Below are positions 1 to 11,464 of a stretch of 64,000 nt of DNA, piece after piece (position 1 is the first letter of the stretch; each line of letters begins with the position of its first letter). The position numbers and the translations under genes are program-made. The notes beneath the pieces were generated by a model. It was given only the letters and a program-made list of their open reading frames with translations. It was not told the DNA's origin and did no database searches. The DNA comes from Thelephora terrestris (lineage: Eukaryota; Basidiomycota; Agaricomycetes; Thelephorales; Thelephoraceae), in NCBI GenBank assembly GCA_015956445.1, contig WIUZ02000004.1:992001-1056000 (forward strand), in the 5' to 3' direction.

Positions 1-560
1 GTGGCGTACACTCCCAAGGCTGGAGCCCACAAAAGCCTGAACAAGGTGGTATATTAATTCCCTTTCGCCTAGCGTTGATTGAGGACACACAGGGGGCGAA
101 CACTCACGCTTGTCCAATGTCTGCACGGCCGAAGTAGAAGAAGATTGGCAAGGTGGTCAAAAAGAAGGTGTGGGTGCCCAAACTCGAAGTGTACACAAAG
201 TAAGCGTCCAACCATGGCGTCCTCAGTCGGTTCTATACAGCCCGAAAAGGGGGGCGTACTTCATCAGTTTGTCGGGCTGTGGGGTGAGATCAAGCTGAGC
301 ACCTGCATGGCGGCGATGATGTGGGACTCTCTTTCGACCATCCTCACAATGAATAGCCGTAAAGCAGCCCTCCACGGCTGCAAGGACCTCTCGTACACTT
401 CCGGGTCCCTCCTCCCAGCAGCGACAAACTCGTGCACGTCGGACGAAACGTCGGAATCGCTCTCCGAATTACCGTAAGCTTTGATGAGAGGCGACTTTCC
501 ATGGACGCCCCAGTTTTGTGAATGCTGCGAATAGGGGTTATTGGTCGTGGCGGGGTTCAT
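1..560 (-). CDS. LCB3: Dihydrosphingosine-1-phosphate phosphatase, N-terminal part (runs off the left edge)
   Basis: Three exons are visible: 560..303, 232..108 and 36..1, with introns of 70 and 71 nt; the gene continues beyond base 1. Start is ATG at 560. The acidic N-terminus is followed by MVERESHIIAAMQ, then after splicing RTPWLDAYFVYTSSLGTHTF, which is the characteristic entry to the PAP2-type membrane domain of Lcb3/Ysr3 and SPP phosphatases. The third exon continues as a hydrophobic LGVYAT stretch. Family knowledge: these ER multi-span enzymes dephosphorylate long-chain-base phosphates and so control sphingolipid and ceramide balance. The catalytic phosphatase motifs lie outside the window, so activity cannot be judged. 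The family call rests on the SLGTHTFF block and the preceding MVERESH segment. Confidence 0.8.
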
Positions 561-843
561 AGCGGTGTCGTGGTTCTCGGAAATGCAGACGAGAGATATT
601 TGTGCCCACCCGACTTCAAGACGGACAGAGTGGGTTCATTCGAAGATAGTCAGCTCGGTTATGCGGAGTCGGTCAGACGCGCGCGGCGATGACGATCAGG
701 TCATCGGATGCACGTGTGGGTCTATTTCAATCCGTTCATTGCGCTTGTAATATTTGTGCTTACAGCACACCTGTTCGTAACAACCAAGGGGAAGAATACG
801 ATGTAAATAACAGGATAACCTGGGAATACAAAACGCGGATAAT

Positions 844-2622
844 TTAAGACACCTCCCGATGTCCGTCCCAGTAGCAGAGGATGAGCCTGAACCTGCCAGA
901 GGGAATATCTACAGAACCCTCCCTCACTTTACCATGCTTCCTCTCCCGTCGCTCCCTCTTCCTCTCTTCCCTGCGCTGCCCCCTCTCTTCCCTACGCTGT
1001 CCCCTCTCACCCCTCCTTTCCCCAATCGCCCTTCTACGCTGGGAGCTACCCCTGGCGTCGGAGGAGGAAGAGGAGGAGGAAGAGCTAGAATCCGAGTCCG
1101 AATCCGAACCGCTGTGCCTCTTGCCCTTGCACCTCGACTGACGGCTCGACCCGGAGAGACCTCTCTGCCTGGACCCATACAAAGCCTCGTGAGGAGCCAT
1201 AGCAACGGCCATGGTCGTCTCGTGGATGGTCTTGTGGAGCGGGTTCAAGAGACCACCGATGAGAGAACCCCTGGGGTAGGGCTCAGCGGCCGTAACCAAA
1301 GGTCGATCTACCGAACGACTCTTGTGGTGGTCTTTCTTCTTCTCTTTTTTGCCCTTGTGGGACTTTGTGAGATCAGGAGGATAATCGTCGATCTCTCCGC
1401 TGAAACGGTGGCTGCCCTTTGCCAGGACGACGGTCATACGACGTGGGCGGAAGAAGTACTGTTACGTAGGTCAGGAAGAGAAAATTACCCGTGGATGACC
1501 AAGTACTGACATGGTTCCAAGCCATAAGATAATCGCCGATAGGTTCGAGCTTATTTTCAGCTATCCTCCGCTGGACTTTGGCGGATGGGATCTTATCTGT
1601 AACCCGAATTGAATACCATGACACCACAAGGCATGAATAGAATCAAACTTGCCCTTCATGAAACTATTGCCCATGCCCTGGAAGAGGCGGTCAGAAGCGG
1701 AAAGATGTGCCGTCTTCTGGAAGTCCTTCAGGAACCTACAAAGAGTCAAGGTTAAGCTCAACTCGATGACGACGCACGTGGAGTGTACTCACTTGTGCCA
1801 GTCCTCCTCAGTGACATCATGAGAGGTGAACGGGTGGGGGTCTCCGGGAGCGGTCACAGGCGGCAGCAAGGCGAAACCGTCTTGTAATCTTTCAGAGACG
1901 GCGAGGACGCACACTGGTCGGAACATGATGTAGGCATAGTGACCAGGGGCGGGACGCCTGAACATCTTCGGGGGTGGGTCGAGCGGGTTCTTGCTCGAAG
2001 AGAACCAACCCCTCTCGATACCGTCTGGCCCAGGCGGAGGCTGCTGAACACCAGCAATCTGCATCGCACTATCGAAGAACCCACGATTGCCGGGGCCTCC
2101 TGGGCCCAGACCCTGCTGGACTACCGGAGTAGGCCCCGAATCGTAGAACGAAGAAGATTCTCCACTGAGTTGCGAGTTGGGATCAGAGAATTGCCTCTGT
2201 TGAGGTTGGCCGTAACCCTGTTGAGGGTGGCCTTGTTGGGGATAAGGCGATCCTTGCTGTTGGGGATACCCTTGTTGAGGGGGGGTGTAAGGACCAGGTT
2301 GAGCATAAACATTCTGCTGGGGGTAAGGAGAGCCCTGTTGTTGGGGGTATTGCTGTGGTGAGAATGGTCCCCCTTGTTGTTGAGGATGAGGTGAACCCTG
2401 TTGCTGGGGGTAGGGTGAACCTTGTTGCGGCGGAGGATAAGGTGGCGGTAGGAATTGTGGCGGTTGCATGTGTCCGTCCTGAGGTGGTGGTGGAAACTGC
2501 GTGAGCTTATTGAACGGGTTCGTCGTATTCGGCGACTGATAAGGTGGAGCCTGCTGATTGGAATCTGGATCCTGCTTAGTGGGTTGGAGGAACCAAAGGT
2601 TTCCGCTTTCTCCAGAGGCCAT
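844..2622 (-). CDS. Conserved basidiomycete protein, Pro/Gln-rich N-terminus and Arg/Ser-rich tail
   Basis: Proposed exons are 2622..1793, 1735..1628, 1565..1511 and 1458..844, giving 535 codons after the start. Residues about 20-150 are a low-complexity region of PQQQGSPY-type repeats. The central part (MFRRPAPGHYAYIMFRPVCV, SERLQDGFALLPP, WHKFLKDFQKTAHLS, MAWNHYFFRPRRMTVVLAKG) is ordinary globular sequence continuing across the introns, which argues for a real, expressed protein. The C-terminus is a run of serines and then repeated RREERGQR units. I do not recognise the family and assign no function. The second intron is uncertain: the chosen sites give IHALIAENKLEPIG, but alternative donors nearby would also keep frame. 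The Pro/Gln repeats suggest an intrinsically disordered region. Confidence 0.7.
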
Positions 2623-4104
2623 GTTGGTACTATTGCGAAGAATGAAGCAGCAGGTGTGGGGGTGAAGGATGTAGACGGCGATAATCCTGAGGGAACCCTT
2701 TTATTAGATATCAGAAGATCGGGCTCTTTGTTCGTTTCCATGTACGGAACGCCACGATATGGGCGGTGCGAGATGGTTTCGTATTGGAGGCAATGAAACC
2801 ATCATCGTTGTTCACGGCTGTAGGTGTCAGCCCGAAGACCGAAGCAACAGCCGCCAGCTGCGGTCGCCTGTACAATCAAAGACTAGAATAGGCCAAGCAT
2901 CGCGTCGGAGATAGATCCCAGAACTGAAGAAGAATTGCTTGTGGGGTGAATTGCATAGTGGTGGTATATGCGCAGGCGACATACAAAGACTACAGAAAGG
3001 CTGATCATCGCAAGTTTGATTGATCAAGGTTTTGCAGTGATCGTCACGGCTCGTTGATGGTTTCAGACCCAGACCCAGGGAACAAAAAAAAGCGTGATGA
3101 GCGAACTCTAGGACAAGCGTTGGAGCAGAACCACAATGGAGCATCTTTCCCTGAGTGCGACTTTTAGCCTGATTGGCCCGCGCTTCCTGACGATGAGCTA
3201 TCGGTCACTTGAACAAAACGGCGTCTCCAGCGCTCTTGTACACGGAAATATGCGAGAATGAGACGAGAAGTATCAAAACGGAAGATAACACTTAATCATC
3301 ACAATAGACTTGCACCACTGGGGTTACAACTCAGACTCAGCATCACACACGCGGACTAGCCCATGGTGCGTCCGCAGCCTCGTGCTGTGTCGTAATCGGG
3401 CAGTCGGCTCGAGTCGAAGAATGAAGGAGTCGGGGAAGCACCGCCAGACGTCTTCGCTGTCATTCCCTGGTGGCCGACTACGCTCGCCACTCCCCGATAG
3501 CCGGTAAGCACCGCTCGAACGTGTCATGGACTGTGCACGTATCCATTCCACGTTCAGTGCAGTGTTGATGCAGGGAGCGCAGGCAACTTCCCAGTTCGAT
3601 TGAGAATCTGTGGCATCATCAATGAGGTAAGTGGAGCACATCTTTGGAAATACCTGGACTGCACCATCTTGGATAATTGGGCCTCAAACCAAAGATGTGT
3701 TCAAAAGACGGAAAGGTGTAGGTAGTTTGCATTGCGAATGCAAGTAGAAATAGCGGCAATACATGCGTGATATTAGCGTAAAAGAACACAATTTTGTGTA
3801 AGAATAGCAGACCAGGGTTGATAAGAGGTGGCGCAAATGAAACCCAGATAGCGAAAACGACAAGAGGACAACACGAGAGAGCATATCTATGCGGCATTAC
3901 ACGAGAGCAGGCGACGGGTCAGAGATGTAATTGGAGTAAGCAGTCCGGGGGATGGATGAGGCGAATAGCGAGGAGCATAGAAGGGTGAGTATAAGGGAGG
4001 GATAATTATCGTGCAAGAATAGATTTAACAGCAAGGTTGCCGCATGCCCATGAAAGTGGAGAGGGTTGCGGACGAGTTTTAGATGATGGAATGAGGAATG
4101 AATT
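2623..4104. other. Intergenic, 1.48 kb, no gene seen
   Basis: This separates the start of the Pro/Gln-rich gene from the stop of the carboxylesterase. Short open frames occur on both strands, but none shows splice-linked continuation, a domain or a compositional bias of coding sequence. The part next to 2622 presumably carries the promoter of the Pro/Gln-rich gene. Confidence 0.6.
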
Positions 4105-6101
4105 TTAAAACGAGCCCTTGCTGCCAACTTGAGGGCCGTTTCCGAGTTCCTCGCCGAGTTTCTGCACTAATGAGAGACCAAGGGGAACCAAGGATTGGTG
4201 CCAAGTTTGGGTCCGTCGCCTGCCCTCGAAGATGCACCACGAGCGCTCGCCGGTCTCGCCCTCCGGTCCAAACACGTACGCCTTCTCCTCATTCCATGGT
4301 CCTTGACCATGGGCAAACGCAAGCCACCGCTCCTGGATCGTGTTTTTCACTCGACCATAGGCATACTCGTCGACAACTGGCGTCATCCATTGAATGTCTT
4401 CCTTCTCGAAGGCGGAAAAATCGTCTTCTTCCTCCTCTTCTTCGTCACTGAAACAAAGTTCCGGAGTGAGGGATCTCGAATGGCTGATGTCAGGAGAGCT
4501 GGCGAGCGTCGGCAACGGCACGTTCTCGAACAGATACACGAGGTCTGCCGCATGGTGAGGGATAGCGCCAGGAGTAGGGCTCTCCTGGTCGAACACGTAT
4601 CGGTAAACGCCCTTTCCGCCGTTAGCCTGCTTGAGCGCGTTAGCGACGCGGTCGATCGGGTACGCGAATCTGGCATCGTTTATCAAGTCCAGAATGCGTT
4701 CACTCAGCTCATCCTCCGGCGTGTGCGTGCTGATATCGTAGGCACGAAGAACGGCGTTACCCCTTTGCATCGACTGACAGATGGCGCGGATACGACGGAC
4801 GACTCCAGCGGCATTCCAATACGAGACTGGGAAAGACCAAAGGGAGGACTCCATTGTGCAATCGCCGATGATGACAGGTTGCGAGGCAAGTGGAGTTGGC
4901 TGACCATCGTGGATATCGACGTCATGGTGAGAGTCACTGCCAAACATGTGTTGTTTCCAGTGCGGCCGGAAAAAGTGCCCGTCGTCGGTAGCTCTGAACG
5001 TGTGCCTGACCGCGGTCAGCCGCTCAAGGCCGAGTTTCCTCAGTTCTTGTGGGGTATTGGCGCTGTAACCCGACAGCATGCGCGCGAGGGTAGCACCGGC
5101 AGTTCTTGTATCAGGTACGTTGTATTCGACCGAAGGACTCTGGAGAATGGCGCGGTGAAAGAGATGACGCTTTTGGTTTGCAGCAGAGTGGATATGGCAA
5201 AGTATGTCTGCGGCCCCAGTCGATTCGCCAAAGAGGGTAACATTCGAGGGGTCACCACCGAATCCGGTGATGTATTTGTGAATCCATTCGAAGAGCACCT
5301 GCTGATCACGAAGGCCTGAATCGAGCGCATTGATGAGGCGATGAGACGAGAAGGATCGGGGAATCATACCATAATTTCCAGCTCCCTTGTCTCCAACGGA
5401 CTCGTTGTCCTCTTGGAGTGCGGGACTAGCCGCGGTACCGAAGAGACCGATTCGATAGCTGATGAAGCTCAGCTGGTGAGCCACGTGAGCTGAGAGACAT
5501 TCGGAAAGATGCGTACTTGAACGTGACCATTATCACGGGCTTGTTGGCTTGGGTACTCTTCTGGACAAAGGCCCCACCGTCGTATAGCCAGCTCGCGCCA
5601 GAGCCACGGGACCAACCACTACGGAATTAATGACATCAGATCGAGGTGGACAAAGTGAGGGAATGATCTACGAACCCATGGACCCAGACCATGACCGGCA
5701 GACGCGCATCCTTTTCTAGGTGCGCAGGGCGGGTGATGTTGAGGTTTAAGCACTCAAATTCGTTCTGGGCGAGGAACTGCTTTGGGAGCTCGCTTTCAAC
5801 GATTCCGAGCAACTCGCTCTCGAGGCTGACGTTTCTCAGCTGAGGGCAGATAGGGCTGTGGCGGGAGTTTAGGGAATGCGGTAACGGGTCAGACAGGCGT
5901 GCACGCTTACCCATGGGTTGTGGCATTGGTGTGAGCAGGATAGGAGGTAAACAGTTTCGACTGACGAAAGCGGGCAGGGATTGAAGCGTATTTAATCCCA
6001 CGGAACTGTTCTACAGGGGGACTTGGCGTAGATAGGGGGAGGTTAATGCCCTCAAATGTTGTCTTGAGGGCATTGTGGGTCAACAGGACGGGGGAAACCA
6101 T
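4105..6101 (-). CDS. Type-B carboxylesterase/lipase, intracellular
   Basis: Exons are 6101..5911, 5855..5676, 5618..5517 and 5458..4105, totalling 608 aa. The N-terminal FRGIKYASIPARFRQS, then VMVWVHGGWSRGSGASW (oxyanion-hole region) and FGESTGAAD around residue 237 (nucleophile Ser) define the alpha/beta-hydrolase type-B carboxylesterase family. A histidine in AIPHHAADLVYLFENVP fits the catalytic His position. No signal peptide is visible, so a cytosolic esterase is inferred, unlike secreted lipases of the same family. An acidic stretch of Asp and Glu sits in a loop before the last helix region. The substrate cannot be read from sequence. The next gene, SWC5, starts divergently 752 bp away. 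Confidence 0.88.
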
Positions 6102-6853
6102 GTTGAGAGAGGGGAGGTGGTAGTGGGAGTGAGAGAGGGGGGCGGGAATTGGACTGGAAGCATCCGACCGATACGTGGCCCATGACTTTAAAGGCTCGGG
6201 TTGAATTTGGGACCCCTTTCGGCCAACGAGTACCAGAAACCTCGAGGGGTTCGCTCGAAAAGGAAAGTGATCCAGTCTCCATCACGTGCCGAGGAATGAA
6301 CGGAATCGGATCAACAAGGACGACTAATCCAACTGTAAAAGAGATGGACGATTTTACTTCCGTTGGCGGAAGAATTTTACGTCCAAGATTGATTTCGGGT
6401 CGAAGAGCGGTGGGTGACACGTAAAAGGCGGTGGGCGGCCATCGGGAATGGTCGGAGTGCAGGGCTGATGGTGATTCCCCCAGCGGGCCCCCACACGAGC
6501 CTGGTCTGCTAGCGAACGTGCGGCCACGGTGAGCCGTTTGCCAGAAGACGTTTAAGGGATCTCTAGCTCCCGTTCACCTGTTCACAGAGTCCGATGTCCG
6601 GGCAAGCAAACCGTGATCAGTGACGAGACTAAAGCCAGCGCTAGCAGCTGACTTGGTAGACAACATCACGCGAGCGAAGCGAAAACTGCGACAAAACCTT
6701 TCCATGTTATGGTTAGGGATGGTCTCGTTACATTCGTTTCAGGCGACATGATGGGTGTGGATGTAAAACTGTCGATGACCACGATGGCAGGCGATAACGG
6801 TGAATGTTTGCTTAGTCAGCTATTTCCTTTCCTGGGCTAAACACCGGACCATC
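6102..6853. other. Divergent intergenic region between the carboxylesterase and SWC5
   Basis: 752 bp between two start codons that face away from each other. It contains only short frames that do not splice into either gene. It presumably holds both promoters; no clear TATA box was identified. Confidence 0.6.
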
Positions 6854-7724
6854 ATGTCCTCTGATTCTGGAGACGATCCGGACTACGTGCCTACTACCCC
6901 AAAAAACGATGGTCCCTATCCGTATTCTTCGGGAATTTCAGCAGCTAACAAACGACTACGCTACAGACCCAGATGTGTCCGATTCCGACTCAGACAATGA
7001 GAGATCAGCCAAGCGAATACGAACGAGTCCCCCAAAACTAACGGCGAAGGAAGAGGAGGCGCTCAAGAAAGTGTAGGGCATCAGCGCGCTCATAAAACTA
7101 CGGACGCTTGACAGCGAACCTGCAGCGAACAGGACAGGGTTTGGCAAGAATTCAAGTCAACTGCGGTACAGCAGCCGCAACATTCCCATGTTACTCCCAA
7201 GTTAGTCAAGGTTCAGAAGAGCTATCGCTTCGCTGGCGAGGACGTGTCGTGAGCATGACCCCATATATCCTGGAAAGTTGGAACCCTTTTTCTTGACCAC
7301 GGTCCGCAGGGAGATCGTCCAAGTCCCGGTGGACTCTGAAGATGCAAGGAAATGGCCTTTGTGGTCTGAATCGGGACCTTCAGATCAGACCACTGTGGAT
7401 ACAGATAACAAAACATCGGCGGCTCCGGTCCTTGCAAGTGGTAGTCATTCAAAACCAACTGCACGTGGCCCACGAAAATCAAAGCTCGTGTTACCATCAT
7501 TGCCGGCATCTTCCAAACCCAAACTGAAGAAACTGACCACGCTCGACAAATCATCCATGGACTGGAAAGCGCACGTGAATTCCGACGGCGCCGCTAACAA
7601 GGACGAACTGGAAGGTAATCGTCGTTCGGGCGGTTATCTCGGTAAGGTTGAATTCCTGCAGCGCGTGAGCGAGAGGAAGGACAGCATATTGGAGGAAAAA
7701 CAAGCGAAGAAACGCCGAAGATAA
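6854..7724 (+). CDS. SWC5: SWR1-complex protein 5 (BCNT/CFDP1 family)
   Basis: Exons are 6854..6911, 6967..7070, 7115..7248 and 7310..7724, giving 236 aa. The acidic N-terminus (SDSGDDPDYVP, then DVSDSDSDNE) and the C-terminal block LTTLDKSSMDWKAHVN ... GGYLGKVEFLQRVSERKD (about residues 155-236) are the signature of the BCNT-C domain. FAGEDV precedes the last intron, as in other Swc5 proteins. Family knowledge: Swc5 is a subunit of the SWR1 remodeller that exchanges H2A for H2A.Z; the acidic N-terminus contacts histone dimers. The protein ends in a basic KKRRR tail. Confidence is high for identity and moderate for the short third exon's acceptor. Confidence 0.9.
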
Positions 7725-8035
7725 CTTAGCTTGTGCTCAGCTGATGTTAGTTTTCTCAGGAACTTCCGGGATCTGTAAGTCATTTGTCCATCACCTCACG
7801 TATGCTCATCACTCAAGTTCCCTCTTTTTTGGCGTGGCTTGGACCCTTGCTAGAAACTTGAAGTGCCTCACATACACTCGGGGGATTAATCCCATGTAGA
7901 CTATGTACGGCGACATGGGCTTCTATTGAGTACACAGACGCCTGAGATCGCCATTTTCGGCTCTGCCGCTCAAGTAGCATCTCGATCGTATTCTACCCCG
8001 ATCAGTGCCTCTACTCCACCCTGGTCGTCCAAACG
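7725..8035. other. Intergenic between SWC5 and the GH3 gene
   Basis: 311 bp. It holds the 3' end of SWC5 and the 5' region of the glucosidase. A short frame at 7926..8159 could be 5' leader or an alternative upstream exon of the GH3 gene, but nothing supports it as a separate gene. Confidence 0.5.
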
Positions 8036-11000
8036 ATGCTACCAACCATGCAGGAGCGTGTGGTATTTGAGAAAACTCCCCAAACGCAACGAATACGAAC
8101 CCGAGTCTATCACCTGGTTCAGGTTCCTCGGTCTTTTTCCGGCTCGACGTTCGCTGTAGCCACGGCATCGTTCCTCCTCTCCCTCTTCCTATATTGCTTG
8201 CTTCTACGTACAACCGCTGAAACTCAAGCCAGTATGGTTCCTTTCACAACACCGCCCAAGAATATCCAAACTTATGGCTAATTAGGGACCTGGGATGATG
8301 CTCGAGCACTCGCGATCGCCACCACAGCACAACTCACTCTGGACGAGAAGGTCGGAATTTTGATCGGCAAGGGCATCTCTGGATCTCGGTGTATTGGAGA
8401 CACGGGCCCAGTGACTCGCCTCAACATCCCAAATCTCTGCATGAACGATGGACCTGCGGGGTGAATCGTCTGCCAACCTCCATTCAGAATCCGTCTGACA
8501 AGTTCCACCAGCTTACGCGCGACGAAGGGCGTGACTGGATTTCCGGCGGGTATTAACGCTGCGTCTACCTTCAGCCGCAGGTTGATGAGAGCGAGGGGCG
8601 TAGCGTTGGGTGAAGAGTTCCGAGGGAAAGGAGTCAGGTCCGTCCGTGTTCCCGAAGATCGACCCCACTTTGATCTCCATTTCTCATCAGAGTGTACCTT
8701 GGGCCCGCAATGGATATCGTACGATCTCTCTTCTGCTTGTAGCTGAATGGCTCCAACTAATTTTTACCGCATTTCAGATGAGGTCTCCCAAAGCTGGTAA
8801 GCCCGAGTCGATGCTCGCTGATCGGGTGACCGCCTCTTACCACACGCACGTAACGAACTAGGCCGAGCTTGGGAGAGCTTTGGCCCCGACCCTTGGTTGG
8901 GTGGCGAAGGTGCATACGAAACAGTCATGGGTGTTCAAAGTACTGGCGTCGTGCGTACTTTATAGAAACTCCCATAAATACAACACTCACATTCGCATAG
9001 ATGGCCTGCGCTAAACACCTGATCGCGAATAATCAAGAACACTGGAGGTACGGTTTGTCCTCCGACATCGACGATCGCACCTTGCACGAGGTCTACTGGT
9101 GGCCATTCCTCCGGAGCATCGAGGTGAGAATAGCGCAATTTATGGCATCAGTCTGCTGACCGCCTACTTTGGTAGGCTGATGTCTCCGCCGTCATGTGCG
9201 CATACAACCGTTTGAACCAGACGTCTTCCTGTCACAACAAGAATTTGCTCACAAATGTATTGAGGAAGGAGGGCGGTTTCAAGGGTGGGCCTCTTTCATC
9301 ACCCCCCACCATTCACCCCAGTATTGATACAAAACTTAACGTTAGGCTTCGTTATCAGCGATTGGGGTGCTACACACGACAGCGTGGAAGACAACGTTGA
9401 TGCCGGGCTTGATATGGAGTAAGCAAGAAGCAACTACATTGCGAGAGAATCCATCTGACTAGGTCGCAGGCAGCCAGGGGATTGGATCGTGATTGGTATC
9501 GTTACGTCACTTTGAGTTGCAAGGCTAAGCTTTCTAACAAAGTTTAGGTGGTGGCGTTTATGGAAACAACGGTCTGAAGAATGCCGTTCAGAACAAGAAG
9601 ATCAGCGAAAGCGTGAGTGTTGCCCGTGGGGTATATAAATTCGGTCCGCTCACCTTTGTCAAAGACCCTCAATGGGATGGTGACCAATGTGCTCACTTCT
9701 TACTACAAAATTAATCAAGACGGGGTAAGCCGTCAGATGCACGCTCGGCACGCATCACTGATGGGGGGATCATCTAGCCCTACCCTGCGGTCAACTTTGA
9801 TGCCCAAAAGCCTGACGGCTCGGGCCCCAATAACAAGAACGTCGTCGTCCGAACGGCCGCTCACACTGCCCTCGCTCGAGAGATCGCGGCTGCTTCAGCG
9901 GTCCTATTGAAGAATAACAAATCTGGTTCATTGGGCCTCCCGCTTGGCCAACCCAGGACCATTGCGGTCATTGGGCAGGATGCGAAGATGCCTAGCCCTG
10001 ACTGCAATCTCAACATGTGTAACGATGGAACCATGGTGATCGGGTGCGTACTGCCCGAGCGTCAGGAGGTGAGGTCCACTCAAAATTCTCTGCAGGTGGG
10101 GGTCTGGGTCATACTCCTTGGATTACGTTGTCCCCCCGGTCGATGCTATCAAGAGTCACCTCAGTCACACCGGGGTGGTGACCTCCTCTCTGTCCAACGA
10201 CATCAGGGCTGCAGTTTCCGCTGCTAAGGGAAAGGACGTTGCGATTGTTTTCGCGAACGCGTAGGTCACAACCTTGGATCATCTTTCTACTGTGGATTGA
10301 CTGGGCGGTAGCATGAGCGGCGAGCTCGGATTTTATGATATCGTGGTTGGAAACATGGGCGACCGAAATGACCTTGCTTTATGGTGGGGCGGTTCGTCCA
10401 TGATCGAGGCGGTTGCTGCAGTCAACAAGAACACCATCGTCGTCATCCACTCCGTCGGACCCGTGAAGTACGCCCCACCATTTCATCCCTCTTCAATGAT
10501 CTTGACAATTTGTTATAGCATGGGATGGTCGAACCACCTTAATATCACGGGGATCATTTATGCAGGCGCCCCGGGAGAACAAACTGGGCCCGGTCTGGTT
10601 GACGTGCTGTGGGGATTAAACCCTCGATACCCTAGCGGAAGACTCCCATTCGCAATTTCTGACGTAGGCTCTTCGCTTTGCTCGTTACGTAGCCAGCAAC
10701 TAACCCTCGTTTTAGAACGAGGCTGATTATCCCGCTCCGATCATTTATAACTCTGACGGGTTCCCGACGGTATGGAAGCTAACGTCCCCTGATGACCAAA
10801 GTCAACGCTGACACGCATCACAGATCAAATACACGGAGCAGCTGTTGCTTGACTACAGGTACATGGAGTCCACAGGAATCAACCCTAGGTTCGATTTCGG
10901 GTTCGGGCTGAGCTACACCAAGTTCGAATACTCCGATCTCGAGATTCGGCCTTCCGGGGACGGTGCCACCGTCATTGTTACGATCAAGAACGCTGGTCTG

Positions 11001-11309
11001 GTTCCTGGAACGGAGATCCCGCAGCTTTACCTGGGCTTCCCCACGAACGCTGGTGAACCGCCCAAGGTTTTGAGGGGATTCGATGAAGTGTTCTTGCAAC
11101 CTGGAGGCAGTTCCAGCGTCAGATTCCCCCTTAATGAACGTGACCTCAGGTCAGTACCAAGTTCAAGTCAATCGCCAGTCTTCCCGACCGTTGACCATAA
11201 CAACAGCATTTGGGATGTACCATCTCAGTCGTGGGTTCGCCCCGCTGGTGCCTTCACCGTCTACGTCGGAGGCGCACACAGTGATATACGTCTCCAGGGA
11301 ATCTTCTGA
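8036..11309 (+). CDS. GH3 beta-glucosidase with N-terminal membrane anchor
   Basis: Nineteen exons: 8036..8231, 8286..8460, 8512..8637, 8691..8718, 8778..8796, 8862..8950, 9001..9123, 9176..9284, 9346..9418, 9470..9495, 9548..9612, 9665..9724, 9778..10043, 10096..10260, 10312..10467, 10519..10663, 10716..10769, 10824..11149 and 11207..11309 (767 aa). Family 3 landmarks in order: NDGPAG, FPAGINAASTF, ARGVALGEEFRGKG, AGRAWESFGPDP, ACAKHLIANNQE, VSAVMCAYNR, the nucleophile in GFVISDWGA (Asp about 294), the C-terminal domain (YAGAPGEQTGPGLVDVLWG), and a fibronectin-III-like end (FGFGLSYTKFEY). Residues 39-57 form a hydrophobic segment after a basic stretch, suggesting a type II anchor or uncleaved signal. 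It hydrolyses terminal beta-glucosyl residues such as cellobiose. The 5' end is the least certain part. Confidence 0.88.
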
Positions 11310-11464
11310 TCTACATCGCACCCGTTCTTATATACCCCTGGGTTGGAATTTAACGAATAACATTTATTAAGCACGTTCGGTGTCGCGCAGCATTGATGAG
11401 TAGTACAAATGATATGTTGGCGCACTGCGGTTTCTCACAATCTAGCAAATAACCACACCTAACA

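Noticed and set aside
859-1509. 216-codon plus-strand open frame
   Set aside because: It is the antisense of the low-complexity Ser/Arg tail of the minus-strand gene; its Leu/Pro/Arg pattern mirrors that repeat and it has no splice partners.
2827-3144. 105-codon minus-strand Cys-containing frame upstream of the Pro/Gln-rich gene
   Set aside because: Starts in the likely promoter and 5' region; Cys spacing matches no known zinc or secreted motif and no signal peptide is present.
4195-5319. 374-codon plus-strand open frame
   Set aside because: Antisense to the carboxylesterase last exon, whose minus-strand frame carries the GESTG motif and conserved family blocks.
8451-8520. Apparent stop codon directly after DGPAG in the GH3 gene, suggesting a pseudogene
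   Set aside because: The TGA lies inside a 51-nt intron with a good GTGAAT donor and CACCAG acceptor; splicing restores the family sequence.
11150-11206. In-frame 57-bp insertion near the GH3 C-terminus
   Set aside because: It has intron signals (GTCAGT...AACAACAG) and removal gives the expected ERDLSIWD junction, so it is treated as an intron although the frame stays open.
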